NCBI GenBank assembly: GCA_917880885.1 | Contig: OU862913.1 | Coordinates: forward strand, 44,983,460 to 45,047,459 | Reading direction: 5' to 3' | DNA: 64,000 bases | Origin: Limnephilus marmoratus | Taxonomy: Eukaryota > Arthropoda > Insecta > Trichoptera > Limnephilidae | Shown: piece by piece, positions 51,590-61,714 of the stretch | Layout of the letters: every line of letters begins with the position of its first letter | Numbering within the stretch: the stretch's first letter is position 1 | Made by a program: the position numbers and the translations under genes | The notes under the pieces: generated by a model | What the model was told of the DNA's origin: nothing | What the model saw: only the letters and a program-made list of their open reading frames with translations | Databases searched by the model: none

Positions 51590-52700
51590 TTTGCGTCCTT
51601 TTCAATAACAAAATTTTCGTTTCACTCTTTTTTCTTCACTTACGACTTTCCTTTATTTTCTTCATACATTTTTTCTACTCCTGCTTCAGAAGCTTTCTGG
51701 AGTTCACAAGTGGGTCCAGTTCTTTGACTGGCAGTAATGTTTAGGTCGTTATCCAACCAGCTTTGCTTGTGGTTTGGCTGTATCTATGTATGCCAATGCA
51801 GGAGTGTCAGTTGTAAGTTACTTTAACTTCTGGCTTACTTAGAGTTAAAAACGTAGATCTCATTTGATGATACAAACGATATTATATACCTACATATTTT
51901 TCCGTCACAATTACAATTAAGCACCTAAAACAAAGAGGACCAAATTAAATATAAGTAATTATTTTTATTTTTATAAGCAGTAATTGTTTAATGCCCAATT
52001 TGCTTGTAAAATCTTGAAACATTAAAATCTTTAATAGACTATATCTTATAATTTAAAGTAAAAATGAATAAAGTAGCTCATATCAGTACTAGATATTTGA
52101 TTTACCTTTTGATTACAAAAATAATTTTTCAGTTTGGTTGAGTATTTTGATCTCAAATCCAAAATGGCCGAAACGGGCCGCGCGAACGTCCCACTTAAGA
52201 TTTACTTGAGTAATTAAACCAGAATCATTATATTATTAATTAATAATTACTAATTACTATTAATCTGGTGTTATGTTGGTAGATTGTTAGATGTTGCTTT
52301 ATTTGAGGCATACAATAATAATTAGTAATTTGTGCCAGTTATTTTCCTTCGCATTAATTCGATCTTCCAAAGCTAAACCGCTTGCAAATTAATTTCTCGA
52401 GCCATATTCAATTATAAGTTAGCACGACAAAGTATTCATATTGCCTTCGGAAGAGCGCTTCCAAAACTGTGTGTTCTGTGTAACTCTAGATTGGAGTGTA
52501 TCACGGAAATTGAAATGTAACAATGCGCCGGCTGACACTATTTTCGTAATAACTTTAAAATTATGCAAAACGTTTACCATTATAAGATTCTTCAAAATCA
52601 ACAAATTGTTAATTTGGTGCAATAAAACAGACTTTTCTTAAATATCTCCAAATGCCAAATAGTTAGATTTTCTCGAATAAAAAATCCAGTCACATCAAAT
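51590..52700. other. About 1.1 kb unassigned
   Basis: AT-rich throughout; 51700-51800 and 52380-52620 are less so but show no recognisable element, exon or terminal repeat. It may be intron of the Vmat-like gene. Confidence 0.45.
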
Positions 52701-52714
52701 TATATCTTCTTCTA

Positions 52715-53159
52715 TCTATATAAATAAAAATGAATCGCCGAAATGTATGTACGCGCATAACTTCCGAACGACTGCACCAAATTCGATAATTCTTTTTTTT
52801 GTGTGTTCGTTGTTGCCAGGATAAGGTTTGTATAAAACTACTGGTGAGCTCTGGCATTATGAAATTTGTATAAAAAAATGCAATAGGTGGCACGCGAGCT
52901 GTTTGAAAACTGAATGTACCGGGACTGAATGTATGAAATGCGGGAGGTGGGAGGGGGGTTCGCGGGACGGAGGAAGGGGGAGAGTGGAGTGGGGAGAGGA
53001 AAGGTGGAGGAGACGGAGTGTGAACGCAAAGGGGAAGGGGACGCGGCAGAGGAAGGGGAGGAGGAAGGGGAACGGGAACGGGACGAATAGGAAAGGATAC
53101 GCAGGGAGAAACAATTTATTTATTAAATGGCATAGCAACGCATGCCGGGAACCAGCTAG
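52715..53159 (+). mobile_element. Non-autonomous Helitron, intact ends
   Basis: A|TCTATATAAATAAAAATGAA at 52715, then CGCCGAAATGTATGTACGCG. It ends GCATGCCGGGAACCAGCTAG|T at 53159. A purine-rich core (52930-53100) gives false open frames. Same family as 26623-27071 and sharing its 3' end with 54001-54237. Confidence 0.85.
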
Positions 53160-53213
53160 TTATTGATAATGCTCTCCAGACATAAACAGAAATTAATAAT
53201 ATTTAATTAAATG

Positions 53214-53435
53214 AAGACAATATTAGCGAAACTCAATCGAAAATCTGGAGACAGAAAAATCAGAAAAGACATTGGCTCCACTGGGACTCGAACCCAGGAC
53301 CCTTTGCTTACATGGCAAGAGCTCTACCGATTGAGCTACTGAACCCATATCAATTCGGTCACTTATATTTCGACTAAGAACTACCGTCATTATCTTCATT
53401 TTTGGCATCATTGGCTGCTATCTTTATATATGATT
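53214..53435 (-). mobile_element. SINE-A with well-preserved tRNA head
   Basis: Minus strand: GGGTTCAGTAGCTCAATCGG through GGGTTCGAGTCCCAGTGGAG and CCA. The D stem (GCTC/GAGC) and T stem (CTGGG/CCCAG) pair fully and the acceptor stem at 6 of 7. The anticodon loop CATGTAA lacks the universal T33, so it is a SINE head and not a tRNA gene. About 90 bp of unrelated sequence precede the tRNA part and are shared with the 1075 copy. Confidence 0.8.
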
Positions 53436-53593
53436 GCAAGATTCAACTCGAACTAAATGCAATCTAGATAGTATCTGGATAAAATTTTTATCCATTTTAT
53501 TTTTAATACGCGACATCTATTGACTTTTTTGCAAGTCTAGGATGAATATTAATAATTAATAACTTGTAAATCACTTTTCAATCAAATCTTTCA

Positions 53594-53785
53594 GTTCTGT
53601 TGTTTGTTTTTGGGGTGTTATGCCGTGTTACGCTACCTCCTCCTTTAGGAGAGACACATCTGCCCTGATGATGGACACTGTAACGCTGTCCGAAACGTTG
53701 GCTAAAGGAGGAGGTAGCGTAACACGGCATAACACCCCAAAAACAAACAACAAAAATACTTTTGGCCGTGAAAATCTAAAATCAT
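53594..53785 (+). mobile_element. 192-bp palindromic mobile unit with 13-bp target duplication
   Basis: ATCAAATCTTTCA at 53581-53593 and 53786-53798 flanks the unit. Inside are perfect 51-bp inverted arms (53598-53648 and 53702-53752) around a 53-base loop, then a 33-base 3' tail. There is no protein motif. A decayed half-copy is at 25003-25085, so it is a dispersed element. Confidence 0.75.
53649..53712 (+). ncRNA. Hammerhead-ribozyme-like motif
   Basis: The loop contains CTGATGA (53665-53671), a 5-bp stem II (GGACA/TGTCC, 53673-53677 and 53687-53691) and GAAAC (53692-53696), the hammerhead core in the right order. The outer arms would form stem I: CC before CTGATGA pairs with GG after GAAACGTT, then an internal loop, then the long arms. 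Stem III would be only the self-complementary ACGT, as in dimer-active hammerheads of Penelope-like elements and satellites. One extra T between CTGATGA and stem II departs from the consensus. Activity is unproven. Confidence 0.4.
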
Positions 53786-54000
53786 ATCAAATCTTTCATT
53801 TGTTAACCACATAACGGAAATCTCTAATGAGGATTAACAAATTTTAAGATTTATAACCAGGCTAACTTGAAATTTCGACAAATTAAGTGTACCTATAATA
53901 TTTTATATTTTGCCTACGTTAGAAGTCAACATGAATACAATTCTCCCATCTGGAACCCACATTATAATACTCATGTACAAGTTGTTGAAAGAATCTTACT

Positions 54001-54237
54001 AATATTATAAACGCAAAAGTTTGTATGGATGTATGTGTGTTTGTTACTCTTTCATTTTAATGACACTTTACAATAACGTAGCTCATATATCAGAATAACA
54101 CATGGGCTATAATTTATAAAGCTAGCTAGGAAGGGGGGACGCAGAAGGGGAACGGGGACGCACGGGAAAGAGGATTCAGGGAGAAACACATTATTTCTTT
54201 GAATGTAGCATTGCAACGCATGCCGGGAACCAGCTAT
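54001..54237 (+). mobile_element. Chimeric Helitron-like element
   Basis: The 5' part (AATATTATAAACGCAAAAG, TGTTTGTTACTCTTTCA) belongs to the 13118 family. The 3' part (GCAACGCATGCCGGGAACCA then GCTAT) belongs to the 52715 family. Confidence 0.6.
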
Positions 54238-54365
54238 TACTAAATAAATTCTTACGTTTTCTACATTTTAAAATGGGTATTCCAGCAATTATGTTGACCT
54301 TCAACAATTTAAATGATACGAATTCGCTTAAATTGTCAGACAAAAGGATTTTCATTTACTTGGTA

Positions 54366-54691
54366 TCTTTATTACATAGTATAAAGCAAAGTCGCTCCCG
54401 CTGTCTGTACGCTTAGATCTTTTAAACTATGCACCTGATTTTTATGTGGTTTTCATCAATAGATATAGTGATCCACGAGGAAGGTTAAGGCATATAATTT
54501 GTTAAAGTTACGTGTAAATTGGTTGAAATATAATATATTATAATCTATAAAGCGGGCTGGCAAGCGGGCGGTGTGGATTCGATATGTATGCAAATTAAAA
54601 GATGACGTTGGTTAAAAGGTTGGGTAATGGCGTTGTCAGTAGATGGCGTTGTGTTTCATTAGCCACAGCAACGTGTGTCCGGGTCTGCTGG
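54366..54691 (+). mobile_element. Non-autonomous Helitron (35921 family)
   Basis: TCTTTATTACATAGTATAAA start, TTTTTATGTGGTTTTCATCA, and ACAGCAACGTGTGTCCGGGT then CTGCTGG end (CTAG mutated). 326 bp. Confidence 0.75.
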
Positions 54692-55163
54692 TTTCTATAT
54701 AAAATATTAAACGATGTAGCTGAAAATCCATAATTGCTTGCATTGATAAGCTTTCAGATTCCACTACGTAATACCAAAAATCTGTATTTATTTCAGTGCA
54801 GAAATTCTACTACATGTGTTCCTCTTTGCCCAGAATACTTTTTTTTTTGATTCACTAGATTCTTATGTATCTTGAAGAGATGAATCATTTAAATTTACTG
54901 AATTTAAAGTTAATGTTCCTTATACAAATAGAACGGCGTCATATGCGCCTTGCAATTTTTACCTCATGTGGGATTTCAAAATAGTACCTGGCTATTATAG
55001 ACTTAGAGGTCATGTGTTTTGTCGGTAGGGAAAATCGTTATGTAAAAAACCCTACTAAAAATAGAAGGAAATACTTATATCAATTCAGTAGACATCTTCA
55101 ATTCGTCACTAAAATACAAACGGTTGTTACTGAAGATGGAATAACTAGACACAACCGGAAATA
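54692..55163. other. Unassigned left flank of mariner B
   Basis: AT-rich. The last ~20 bases (AGACACAACCGGAAATA) match the sequence just before ATGTCATTTT in the TTAA element at 7432, showing that mariner B inserted into a copy of that repeat. Confidence 0.5.
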
Positions 55164-56449
55164 TTAGGTCCTTACATATGAAATTGGCGTTTGGTATGGG
55201 AGGAACATAAAGTCGATTTTTTTTTAATATAATATATATATATTTACTCAAAGTATGTACCATTGCTATCTATGCACTTTTGCCGTCTCATAGGTAGTTC
55301 ATCGATCCCTTTACTAAAAAAACGATTCGGACGGGAATCAATAAAATCTTTGAAGGCGGTTTGGACTGCCCCATCGGAGTTGAATTTTTTCCCTTGCAAG
55401 AAGTTATCCGAATTTAGAAAAACATGATAATCTATTGGGGAAAGGTCCGGAGACTACGGTGGATGTCTTAGACATTCCAATTGAAGCTCCTATAATTTGG
55501 TGGCCGTCTGTTGTGCAGTGTGTGGTTTAGCGTTGTCATGAAGCAGCAGTGGCCTAAAGTGATTAACCAGCCTCGGTTGTTTAGCAGCTAGCTTTTCCAT
55601 CATGGTTTGCAGTTGCTGACAATAGACATCTGCCGTAATCGTCTGGCCAGATTTAAGAAAGCTGTATACACGAACGACACCAGCACTACTCCACCAAACG
55701 CTCAAAAGTAACTTTTTTGGAATCAATTTTCGCTTGGGGCATGGTTTGGCTGGTTCGGCAGGGTTCAGCCATTGCGATGAGCCCTTCCGATTATCGTACA
55801 GGATCCACTTTTCATCACAGTTAATGATTCGATTTAAAATCCCTTCATTATTGTGCCGGTTGAGTAATGCAACGCAGCAGTCAACGAGCGTTTGTTGATT
55901 TGCTTCACTCAATTCGTGAGGTACCCACCTTTCAAAAATTTTCACCTTCCCAATTTGCTTCAAGTGTATTAAAACAGTTTTATCACTAACACCGCAGCCC
56001 GCAGCTAACTCGGACGTGGTTTGTGATGGATCCGCTTCCACAATAGCTTTCAATTCTTCATGATCAACTTTGGTCTCCGGCCGTCCACGGAGCTTATTCT
56101 GCGGGTCGAAATTTCCAGAACGAAAACGTTGGAAGCAAAAACGCACTGTGTTTTCTTTTGCGGCACCGTCGCCATACACATCATTAATCCTTCGAGCCGT
56201 TTCTGCAGCACTGGTGCTACGGTGGAACTCGTACTCGTAAATAACGCGATATTTCAAGTTTTCCATTTTGTAAACTAAGTGAGGCAAATAAAAAACCAAT
56301 TAGGGAAAAAACAAACGAATTATAATTTTCGTAACAAAAATACATGAGTAAATAGCTGTATAAATTTGAATTACGAATTCTCAACCAAAGAGAAGATATT
56401 TGAGATCAAAGTTGCACGGCAAAATGCCAATTTCATATGTAAGGACAAA
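55164..56449 (-). mobile_element. mariner element, cecropia-like (copy B)
   Basis: Left end TTAGGTCCTTACATATGAAA after TA. The right end has the reversed repeat with a small deletion (AAGGACAAA). 1286 bp, opposite orientation to copy A. The sequence on both sides joins into one repeat (AACCGGAAATA/TATGTCATTTT), confirming TA-duplicating insertion. Confidence 0.9.
55202..56268 (-). pseudogene. mariner DD34D transposase, near complete with stops (copy B)
   Basis: The main frame runs from MENLKYRVIYEYEFHRSTSA to HTAQQTATKL (stop at 55490). It includes the HTH region that copy A lost (VLIHLKQIGKVK..WVPHELSE), INCDEKWILYDNRKGSSQWL (first Asp) and LLLHDNAKPHTA (second Asp). After the stop, ELQLECLRHPP, another stop, SPDLSPIDYHVF (third Asp, 34 residues from the second) and QTAFKDFIDSRP..GIDELPMRRQKCIDSNGTYFE complete the protein, with no frameshift evident. 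About two stop codons separate it from a full-length frame. It differs from copy A at many sites. Confidence 0.9.
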
Positions 56450-57127
56450 TATGTCATTTTTAAATCAAATTCTAGACGTATTGACTCTTTTCCACAAAAA
56501 AGTATAAATTGATTTCGAAAGATTGTTCTTATATCTAGTGTAGTTATGTTTTAAATAATGAGAAAATATGTTTATTTCTAGTACAATAAGGTTAAACCGT
56601 AGGTCATTGGCAGATTTGTTAAATTTTCAAACAAAATTTTGTATAATACAACACACATTATATTATTACACAATATAATCATGCAGTAAAATAAACCAAT
56701 AAATTATCTGGGTAAGCTACTTTTCACAATTTTAATTTTAGTTTAAATAAAATCATTAAAAAAAAGATCCGCGCACGTGCTTTGTGATGAAAATACTTCA
56801 GTTTGTCTGTTTATTTACGTTCTTACAAACTAATATATTTAAGATTTTTTTACATTCTTATTTTGCTTAAACGTTATTGAAAAATCATGATAATAAATAA
56901 TTACAAAAAGTACGTAATTTTAATAGTTTTATCATCACGCCTTTCAGCATTTTTGAATGTAGGTATAAATTAAAGCAAATCTTGAATGAGATACAATCGA
57001 TATTGAGTTATAATTTTAAAAAGCTGGCAAGGAGAATAAGTAATCTTTCTCACTGGAACCGCCCTGTACGATCGTAAGAACGTCTTTCGACGAAATGTGG
57101 ATTTTCGGCCGCTGGCTGGTTAAAGGC
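56450..57127. mobile_element. TTAA-type insertion element, copy 2
   Basis: Matches 7440-8097 along its length (GACGTATTGACTCTT, GTAGGTCATTGGCAGATTTG, TTTATCATCACGCCTTTCAG, ACGAAATGTGGATTTTCGG). It ends GGCTGGTTAAAGGCCC|TTAA next to a LINE-J fragment. Confidence 0.7.
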
Positions 57128-57215
57128 CCTTAAACAGCCGAGTTGTTGAACACGTGTCGTAAAAGTGACCAGTCCTCATGTGACAAATTTCAACCGTACA
57201 CAAATCTTATAATGA
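57128..57215 (-). mobile_element. LINE-J fragment
   Basis: ACAGCCGAGTTGTTGAACAC and CTCATGTGACAAATTTCAAC align with the minus-strand LINE-J at 5555-5630. Confidence 0.7.
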
Positions 57216-57409
57216 TAGTATCCCGTGATTTTTCACAGATCTGTAAAAATAAATAAATCTTGTCATAATATTTTTCAATGTAACTTCTCGCAGAAAGAGA
57301 TTTTTTTAACTTGGAAAAGGTTTAGAACCATTGGTTTAGAGATCAAATTATAAGTCCTTCGCCACCACTGGAGTCAGTTTGGGAAACTGTCATAGGAGCT
57401 AAAGTTGTG

Positions 57410-57510
57410 AACTAACTAAGAGTCAAGCCAGTTCCCCGCAGGAGTAGGCAGTGAGGACAGACCGCCATACAACTCTGACTAGGAACACACTACTTGCTTC
57501 ATCCACATTC
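57410..57510 (-). mobile_element. LINE 3' end (TTAG-tailed family)
   Basis: Reverse of TGGATGAAGCAAGTAGTGTG, GGCGGTCTGTCCTCACTGCC and CTGCGGGGAAC, matching 10545-10630. The tail repeat is short (TTAGTTAG). Confidence 0.75.
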
Positions 57511-57539
57511 ATACATAATGATATTTACTGTCATATTGA

Positions 57540-58022
57540 CTCCACCAGTATTGAGTCCGATCATGTATTGAGTCCGATCACGTATTGAGTATTGAGTCGG
57601 TTCCTGCATTAAGTATTGGGTCGCGTAATGTTGTTTTAAGTATTGAGTAGGTTCATTTATTATGTATTGAGTCGGTTCGTGTATTGTATTAAGTCGGGTA
57701 ATGTATTAAGTGACTTCATGTATTAAATATTGACTGATCTTGTATTAAGTATTGAGCCAGTTCATGTATTAAGTATTGAGTCGGCCATGTATTAAGTATT
57801 GACTCGGGCCATGTATTAAATATTGAATCTGGTCTTTTAAGTACTGAGTCAGTTCCTGTATTAAGTATTGAGTCGGATCACATATTAAGTAGTATTGAGT
57901 CAGTTCATGTATAAAGTATTGAGTCGGTTCGTATATTAAGTATTGAGTCGGGTCAAAGTATTGATTTGGTTCGTGTATAAGGTATTGTGCCCGTTCATGC
58001 ATTAAGTATCGAGTCGGGTCAT
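57540..58022. repeat. 24-bp minisatellite
   Basis: About 20 units of ATTGAGTCGGTTCATGTATT plus AAGT, with length variants. Because 24 is a multiple of three, the minus strand stays open with an 8-residue repeat (YLIHEPTQ). This is an artefact of the repeat and not a gene. Confidence 0.9.
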
Positions 58023-58027
58023 TTTTG

Positions 58028-58092
58028 GCAGAGGTGTTGGTTAACCAATAAATGGTTCCTCGGGCGGCGGTACCCGTACCCGCCTCACAAAT
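58028..58092 (-). mobile_element. REP-H head only
   Basis: TGGTTAACCAATAAATGGTT and CGGCGGTACCCGTACCCGCC are the reverse of the REP-H 5' end. No body or tail follows. Confidence 0.7.
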
Positions 58093-58439
58093 TATAAAAA
58101 CATCCAACACACTTGCAATACACATTATTGGATAGGTGATTGTATTTCTAAGATTCTTTCAAAGTACATTATATTTGATAACGTAGAACTGTTATTCTCA
58201 GAAAAACTATCAAACTTTTTAAATTTTATTTACCAAAACCATAGATTAAGCGCTTTAAAAATTACCGTGACATTTCACGATTACGGTACCGTGACGGCAA
58301 AAAGGCAATAAACATACGTTCCTTATCGCTATAATACTGCAGCTCTATCTTATACATTAAATAAGGGTGATACACACAACATACGTGTGACTGTTTCCTC
58401 AAAAATACTACTTTTTTGCGACGGGAATTGCGTTTCATT

Positions 58440-58838
58440 TTATTGGATAACCAACACCCCTCTACGCTACATTTGGTGACTTAGCAGAGGTGCCCGGGTT
58501 TGTGGAGTGAGTTTCGCCCGGGTCCTGGCAGCGGATGCGTCTGCCCACCGGCTGCATGGTAGGTGGGAGATAATGGTTGAGGGAGTCCATTTGACTTCTC
58601 CAGCCATACTCTCTCGGAACATCGACTTACACTGCAGTAAAGATGGATTCATATGTCCGTCACTCCTGGACATGCTGTTCTCCAGATTCCTGCCAACCCC
58701 TAATACCCTTTTCCTTCCAAGAACTTCCTCTCCTTCCTTTTCTAAAAAAAAACCCCACAGAGTATTCCCAAAGATGACATAGGCCCTGAGGGGAATTATT
58801 TTCCCCAGGGCCTCCTGTGTGAAACTAATGCAAAAAAA
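58440..58838 (+). mobile_element. REP-H with intact tail hairpin
   Basis: Starts near TATTGGATAACCAACACCCC. The hairpin at 58782-58812 is the best preserved (GGCCCTGAGGGGAA / TTCCCCAGGGCC). CTGTGTGAAACTAATG plus A-run end it. Confidence 0.85.
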
Positions 58839-58911
58839 TATGTGTGAGTGAGATGTTTGATAATGATTGTATGTTACCTTTGGGGCGGTGTAGATATATG
58901 TACTCATTTTT

Positions 58912-59124
58912 AACCCCCGACGCAAGGAGCGGTGTTATAAGTTAGACTTTCTGTGTATCTGTCTGTCTGTCTGCGTGTCTGTGGCATTGTAGCTCCTAAA
59001 CGAATAGACCGATTGTGGTACGTTTTTTTTGTTTGAAAGCTGACGAGATGGTTCTTAGCTACAATTCGTGAAAAACTGTTCAGACGTTTCAAGGTCATCA
59101 GCTCTTTTTTGTGTCGGGGGTTGC
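58912..59124. mobile_element. Small TIR element with GTCTGTCTGTC core
   Basis: TTAACCCCCGACGCAAGGAG at the left and TGTGTCGGGGGTTGC at the right form short inverted ends (ACCCCCGAC/GTCGGGGGT). The interior TAGCTCCTAAACGAATAGAC is of a type common in insect genomes. Confidence 0.7.
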
Positions 59125-59563
59125 TTAGAATTTTGAAAATTTTACTTAAGTATTATTGTTGTTAATTAGTGTTGTTGTTATTTAGTGTGTAAGAAAGAGC
59201 TGCTGCATTATAATATGTTTAAGAGCGAAAGAAAAACCAGCAGCGCATTGAAATTTGACGTTTTTGAATTTTTGGAATTCACTCACACTTCAATAATATC
59301 CTTGTAACTGCATTCCATACTTTCAAAATTATCGCGACGGCTAGTTGTATTGTAGTGGTCTACGGAGACATCACGGTGCAGTGTATGAGAGAGATGCAAG
59401 AAAATAATGACAATTTTTCCTTTGGAGGGAAGAGGGAACAGACCTACGTACATTGTGTATCTCATCTTTTGAAAGAGCTGCAGTATTATTGTAATAAGGA
59501 ACGTATGTTTTTTGCCTTTTTTGCCGTCACGGTACCGTAATCGTGAATCGTCACGGTAATTAT

Positions 59564-59867
59564 AAAGCGCTCATTCACTATTCCTGACATATACCCCTTT
59601 ACCCGAGAGCCATATAATCCATTTGCGAATAGCACATATGCGAAATCTCCACATGTGTGATAGCAGCGCTTCGGTGAGCTATGTGACCCTCTTCAGGAAT
59701 GGAGACTGGAAAGGGGAAGATCTGTCATCGCCAGTACCCTCATAATGCTGGCGGCTAATCCAGGAATGGTCAAAGCCTTCAAATGTAGGGTCGCAATGAG
59801 ATTAATTAATATATGGATAAATAAAATATTCATTTTTGCTTGCAAATTTACAGAATTTTTTTACGGG
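59564..59867. other. Unassigned
   Basis: 59600-59780 is GC-balanced (GCTTCGGTGAGCTATGTGAC) with no recognised product or repeat. Confidence 0.45.
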
Positions 59868-60125
59868 TACTGCCGCCCCAGAAATCATTTATTGGATAAT
59901 CAACACTCATGTCACAGGTCACCCCAAGCAGTTCGCTACGTTTGGTGTCTTAGCAAGGGTGCCTGGGTGAGGTTTGTCTAGGACTTGGCAACGAATGCGT
60001 TTGCCCACCTGCTGCGTGGAGGGCCAGATTGGGATTGACTACTAAGTCATCAAACGTAGCGAACCACTTGGGGTGACCTATGGCAGGAATGTTGGTTATC
60101 CAATAAATGGTTCCCGGGGCGGTGG
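59868..60125. mobile_element. Two REP-H heads in inverted orientation
   Basis: 59868-60040 is plus-strand head and body. 60041-60125 repeats the head on the minus strand (CATCAAACGTAGCGAACCAC, GGTTATCCAATAAATGG). The pair can fold on itself over about 80 bp. Confidence 0.75.
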
Positions 60126-60129
60126 TACC

Positions 60130-60455
60130 CATATACATGGGGGTTCATCCATGCTACCTCGGGGGTTTATGGGGTGAGGTTTGTCTAGATCTTGGTGGCC
60201 AATGCGTTTGCTCACCTATTGCATGGCGGGCCGGATCGAGACGTTGGTTGAGGGAGACCTCTCCAGCCAGACTCTCTCGCCTTGAACCGCATTTGGAAGG
60301 ATGGATTCATACGTCCGTCACTTTTAGACACATTGACCCTCAGATTCCTGACCACCCCTCATACCCTTTTCCTTCCCAGAACTTCCTCTCCTTCCTTTAC
60401 CTAAAAATACCCTCACCACAGCATCCAAAAAGAGGACAATAACTATGGAGCTAAT
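60130..60455 (+). mobile_element. REP-H body and tail
   Basis: TTTATGGGGTGAGGTTTGTC to CACCACAGCATCCAAAAAG. The hairpin is deleted (GAGGACAATAACTATGGAGC) but AGCTAATGT and the A-tail remain. Confidence 0.8.
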
Positions 60456-60567
60456 GTACTTAATTAAAAAAAAAAATAAACAGTTTGAGATCCTACTTTT
60501 GTTAACCTGAAAATAAACAATTTTGAAATTTAAACGCGTATAGAAACAGCCACTTTCATTTATTTTT

Positions 60568-60960
60568 ACATGAATACCGCACAAGAGTCCCAACTGCTCC
60601 CGTCTGGAGCCAGTGAGACTATGACATCCCCAGTGGGGGTATGTTGTGAGGCTGAAGGTAGTGGGGAGGGAAGGAGAAAGGGAAGAGGAAGGCGGGGAAG
60701 TACCTGGCTATTCAGATCTGGTCAACAAACACGGCGAAAGCCACTTCAGGCAACGTTTCAATTCTGAATGGTGGTATTACGCCAGGGCGACACTGAGAGT
60801 ATCTTCCACTCTGGAACGTGCCGCAAATATACTATATATTATTTAAAATGAATAAATTGTGAAATACACCAATTAATCCAAGAAAATTTAATTGCCAATT
60901 GATTCCGCGACCTTCGGAATTCGAGTCAAGCGCCTTACCTCTGCACTACGCCGGCCGTCC
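60568..60960 (-). mobile_element. SINE-B, full length
   Basis: Tail GAATACCGCACAAGAGTCCC, hairpin GCTCCCGTCTGGAGC, body, and a tRNA head with GCGCCTTACCTCTGCACTAC then GCCGGCC (A box side) on the plus strand. The B box (TTCCGCGACC region) is degraded. Confidence 0.8.
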
Positions 60961-61205
60961 CTGGAATTCAATAGGTGTATAAAATAAAATGGGAATAGTA
61001 TTAGGTATATTAATTTTCTTAAACGCAAACTGCAGATCGAGGGATGCTTTGAAAAACTATTTAAAATGTTTTACGAAAGATATACAAATTTACCACTTTT
61101 TGTTTAAGAAGACATACACAGTAGGTTTATTATTTTAGTTAGTATTTTAGTTTAGTTAAGTTGTAATGAATATTTAATAACATTATCACGTGGTAATAGT
61201 ACCTA

Positions 61206-61275
61206 CTAGCAGATCCGGCCACACGTTGATGTGGCTAGCGAAACCTTTATAACCAACGCCATCTGTTAAATTAAA
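61206..61275 (-). mobile_element. Helitron 3' end
   Basis: CTAGCAGATCCGGCCACACG then TTGATGTGGCTAGCGAAAC is the reverse of the common ..GCCACAGCAACGTGTGGCCG..CTAG end. Confidence 0.7.
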
Positions 61276-61299
61276 TCCACAGAAAGTGGCGTCACACCA

Positions 61300-61505
61300 A
61301 TTCCCCCATATGTCAAAAAATTGAAAACCGCAATTTCGTGCAAAAAAAATCATGGCCCCAGTGTTTTGGGACCGAAAAGGCATCATTTTGGTTGAATTTC
61401 GGCCTGGGCCTACATTAAACGCCAGTCGGTGAATACGAAAACACTCGTCACCTACAGAAAGACGTGCGCTTCGCAGTACTATTTATGAACAACTGGCAGG
61501 CGCCG
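61300..61505 (+). pseudogene. mariner transposase fragment
   Basis: The frame KIMAPVFWDRKGIILVEFRP and GPTLNASR matches the K-x-M-x-T-VFWD-x-x-G-I-L-L-x-x-F region between the first and second catalytic residues of mariner transposases. Neither catalytic motif nor a terminal repeat is present. It is unrelated at sequence level to copies A-C. Confidence 0.65.
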
Positions 61506-61714
61506 ACAGGATACAGGATACTAGGATAGCCCTCCACTGTCATGGATTATAACTTCGTTATTATTATGTATATTATAACCATATTATTTGTTGTACCTTC
61601 TTGTTAAGCAAGTTAAAAGGCAATTCTTTTTTATTTTAAGTACCGGTTTGCTACTTCCTTCCTTCGTATATTCATGATAAAGTGTCAATTCTCTCATTTT
61701 TTTATCTGCACACG

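Larger units (their letters stand above)
58263..59563. mobile_element. CGTGAC-ended MITE carrying two nested elements
   Basis: The left arm ATTACCGTGACATTTCACGA, GTACCGTGACGGCAAAAAGG pairs with the right arm at 59480-59563 (TTGCCGTCACGGTACCGTAA, TCGTCACGGTAAT). Interior 59170-59470 equals parts of 32500-33150. REP-H (58440-58838) and another MITE (58912-59124) lie inside. Confidence 0.8.

Noticed and set aside
52828..53166. A basic glycine/arginine-rich protein
   Set aside because: It is the purine-rich core of a Helitron and is not conserved as protein in the sister copy.
53271..53345. A tRNA gene (anticodon TGT) on the minus strand
   Set aside because: The cloverleaf is almost complete, but position 33 is not T, one acceptor pair fails, and it is embedded in a repeated SINE-A body with extra 5' sequence.
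54117..54125. GCTAGCTAG as an internal Helitron terminus
   Set aside because: No hairpin or conserved 3' end precedes it. It is more likely to be the fusion zone of two Helitron families.
57769..58125. A 118-residue repetitive protein on the minus strand
   Set aside because: The frame is a by-product of the 24-bp minisatellite. There is no start context and the head comes from a REP-H scrap.
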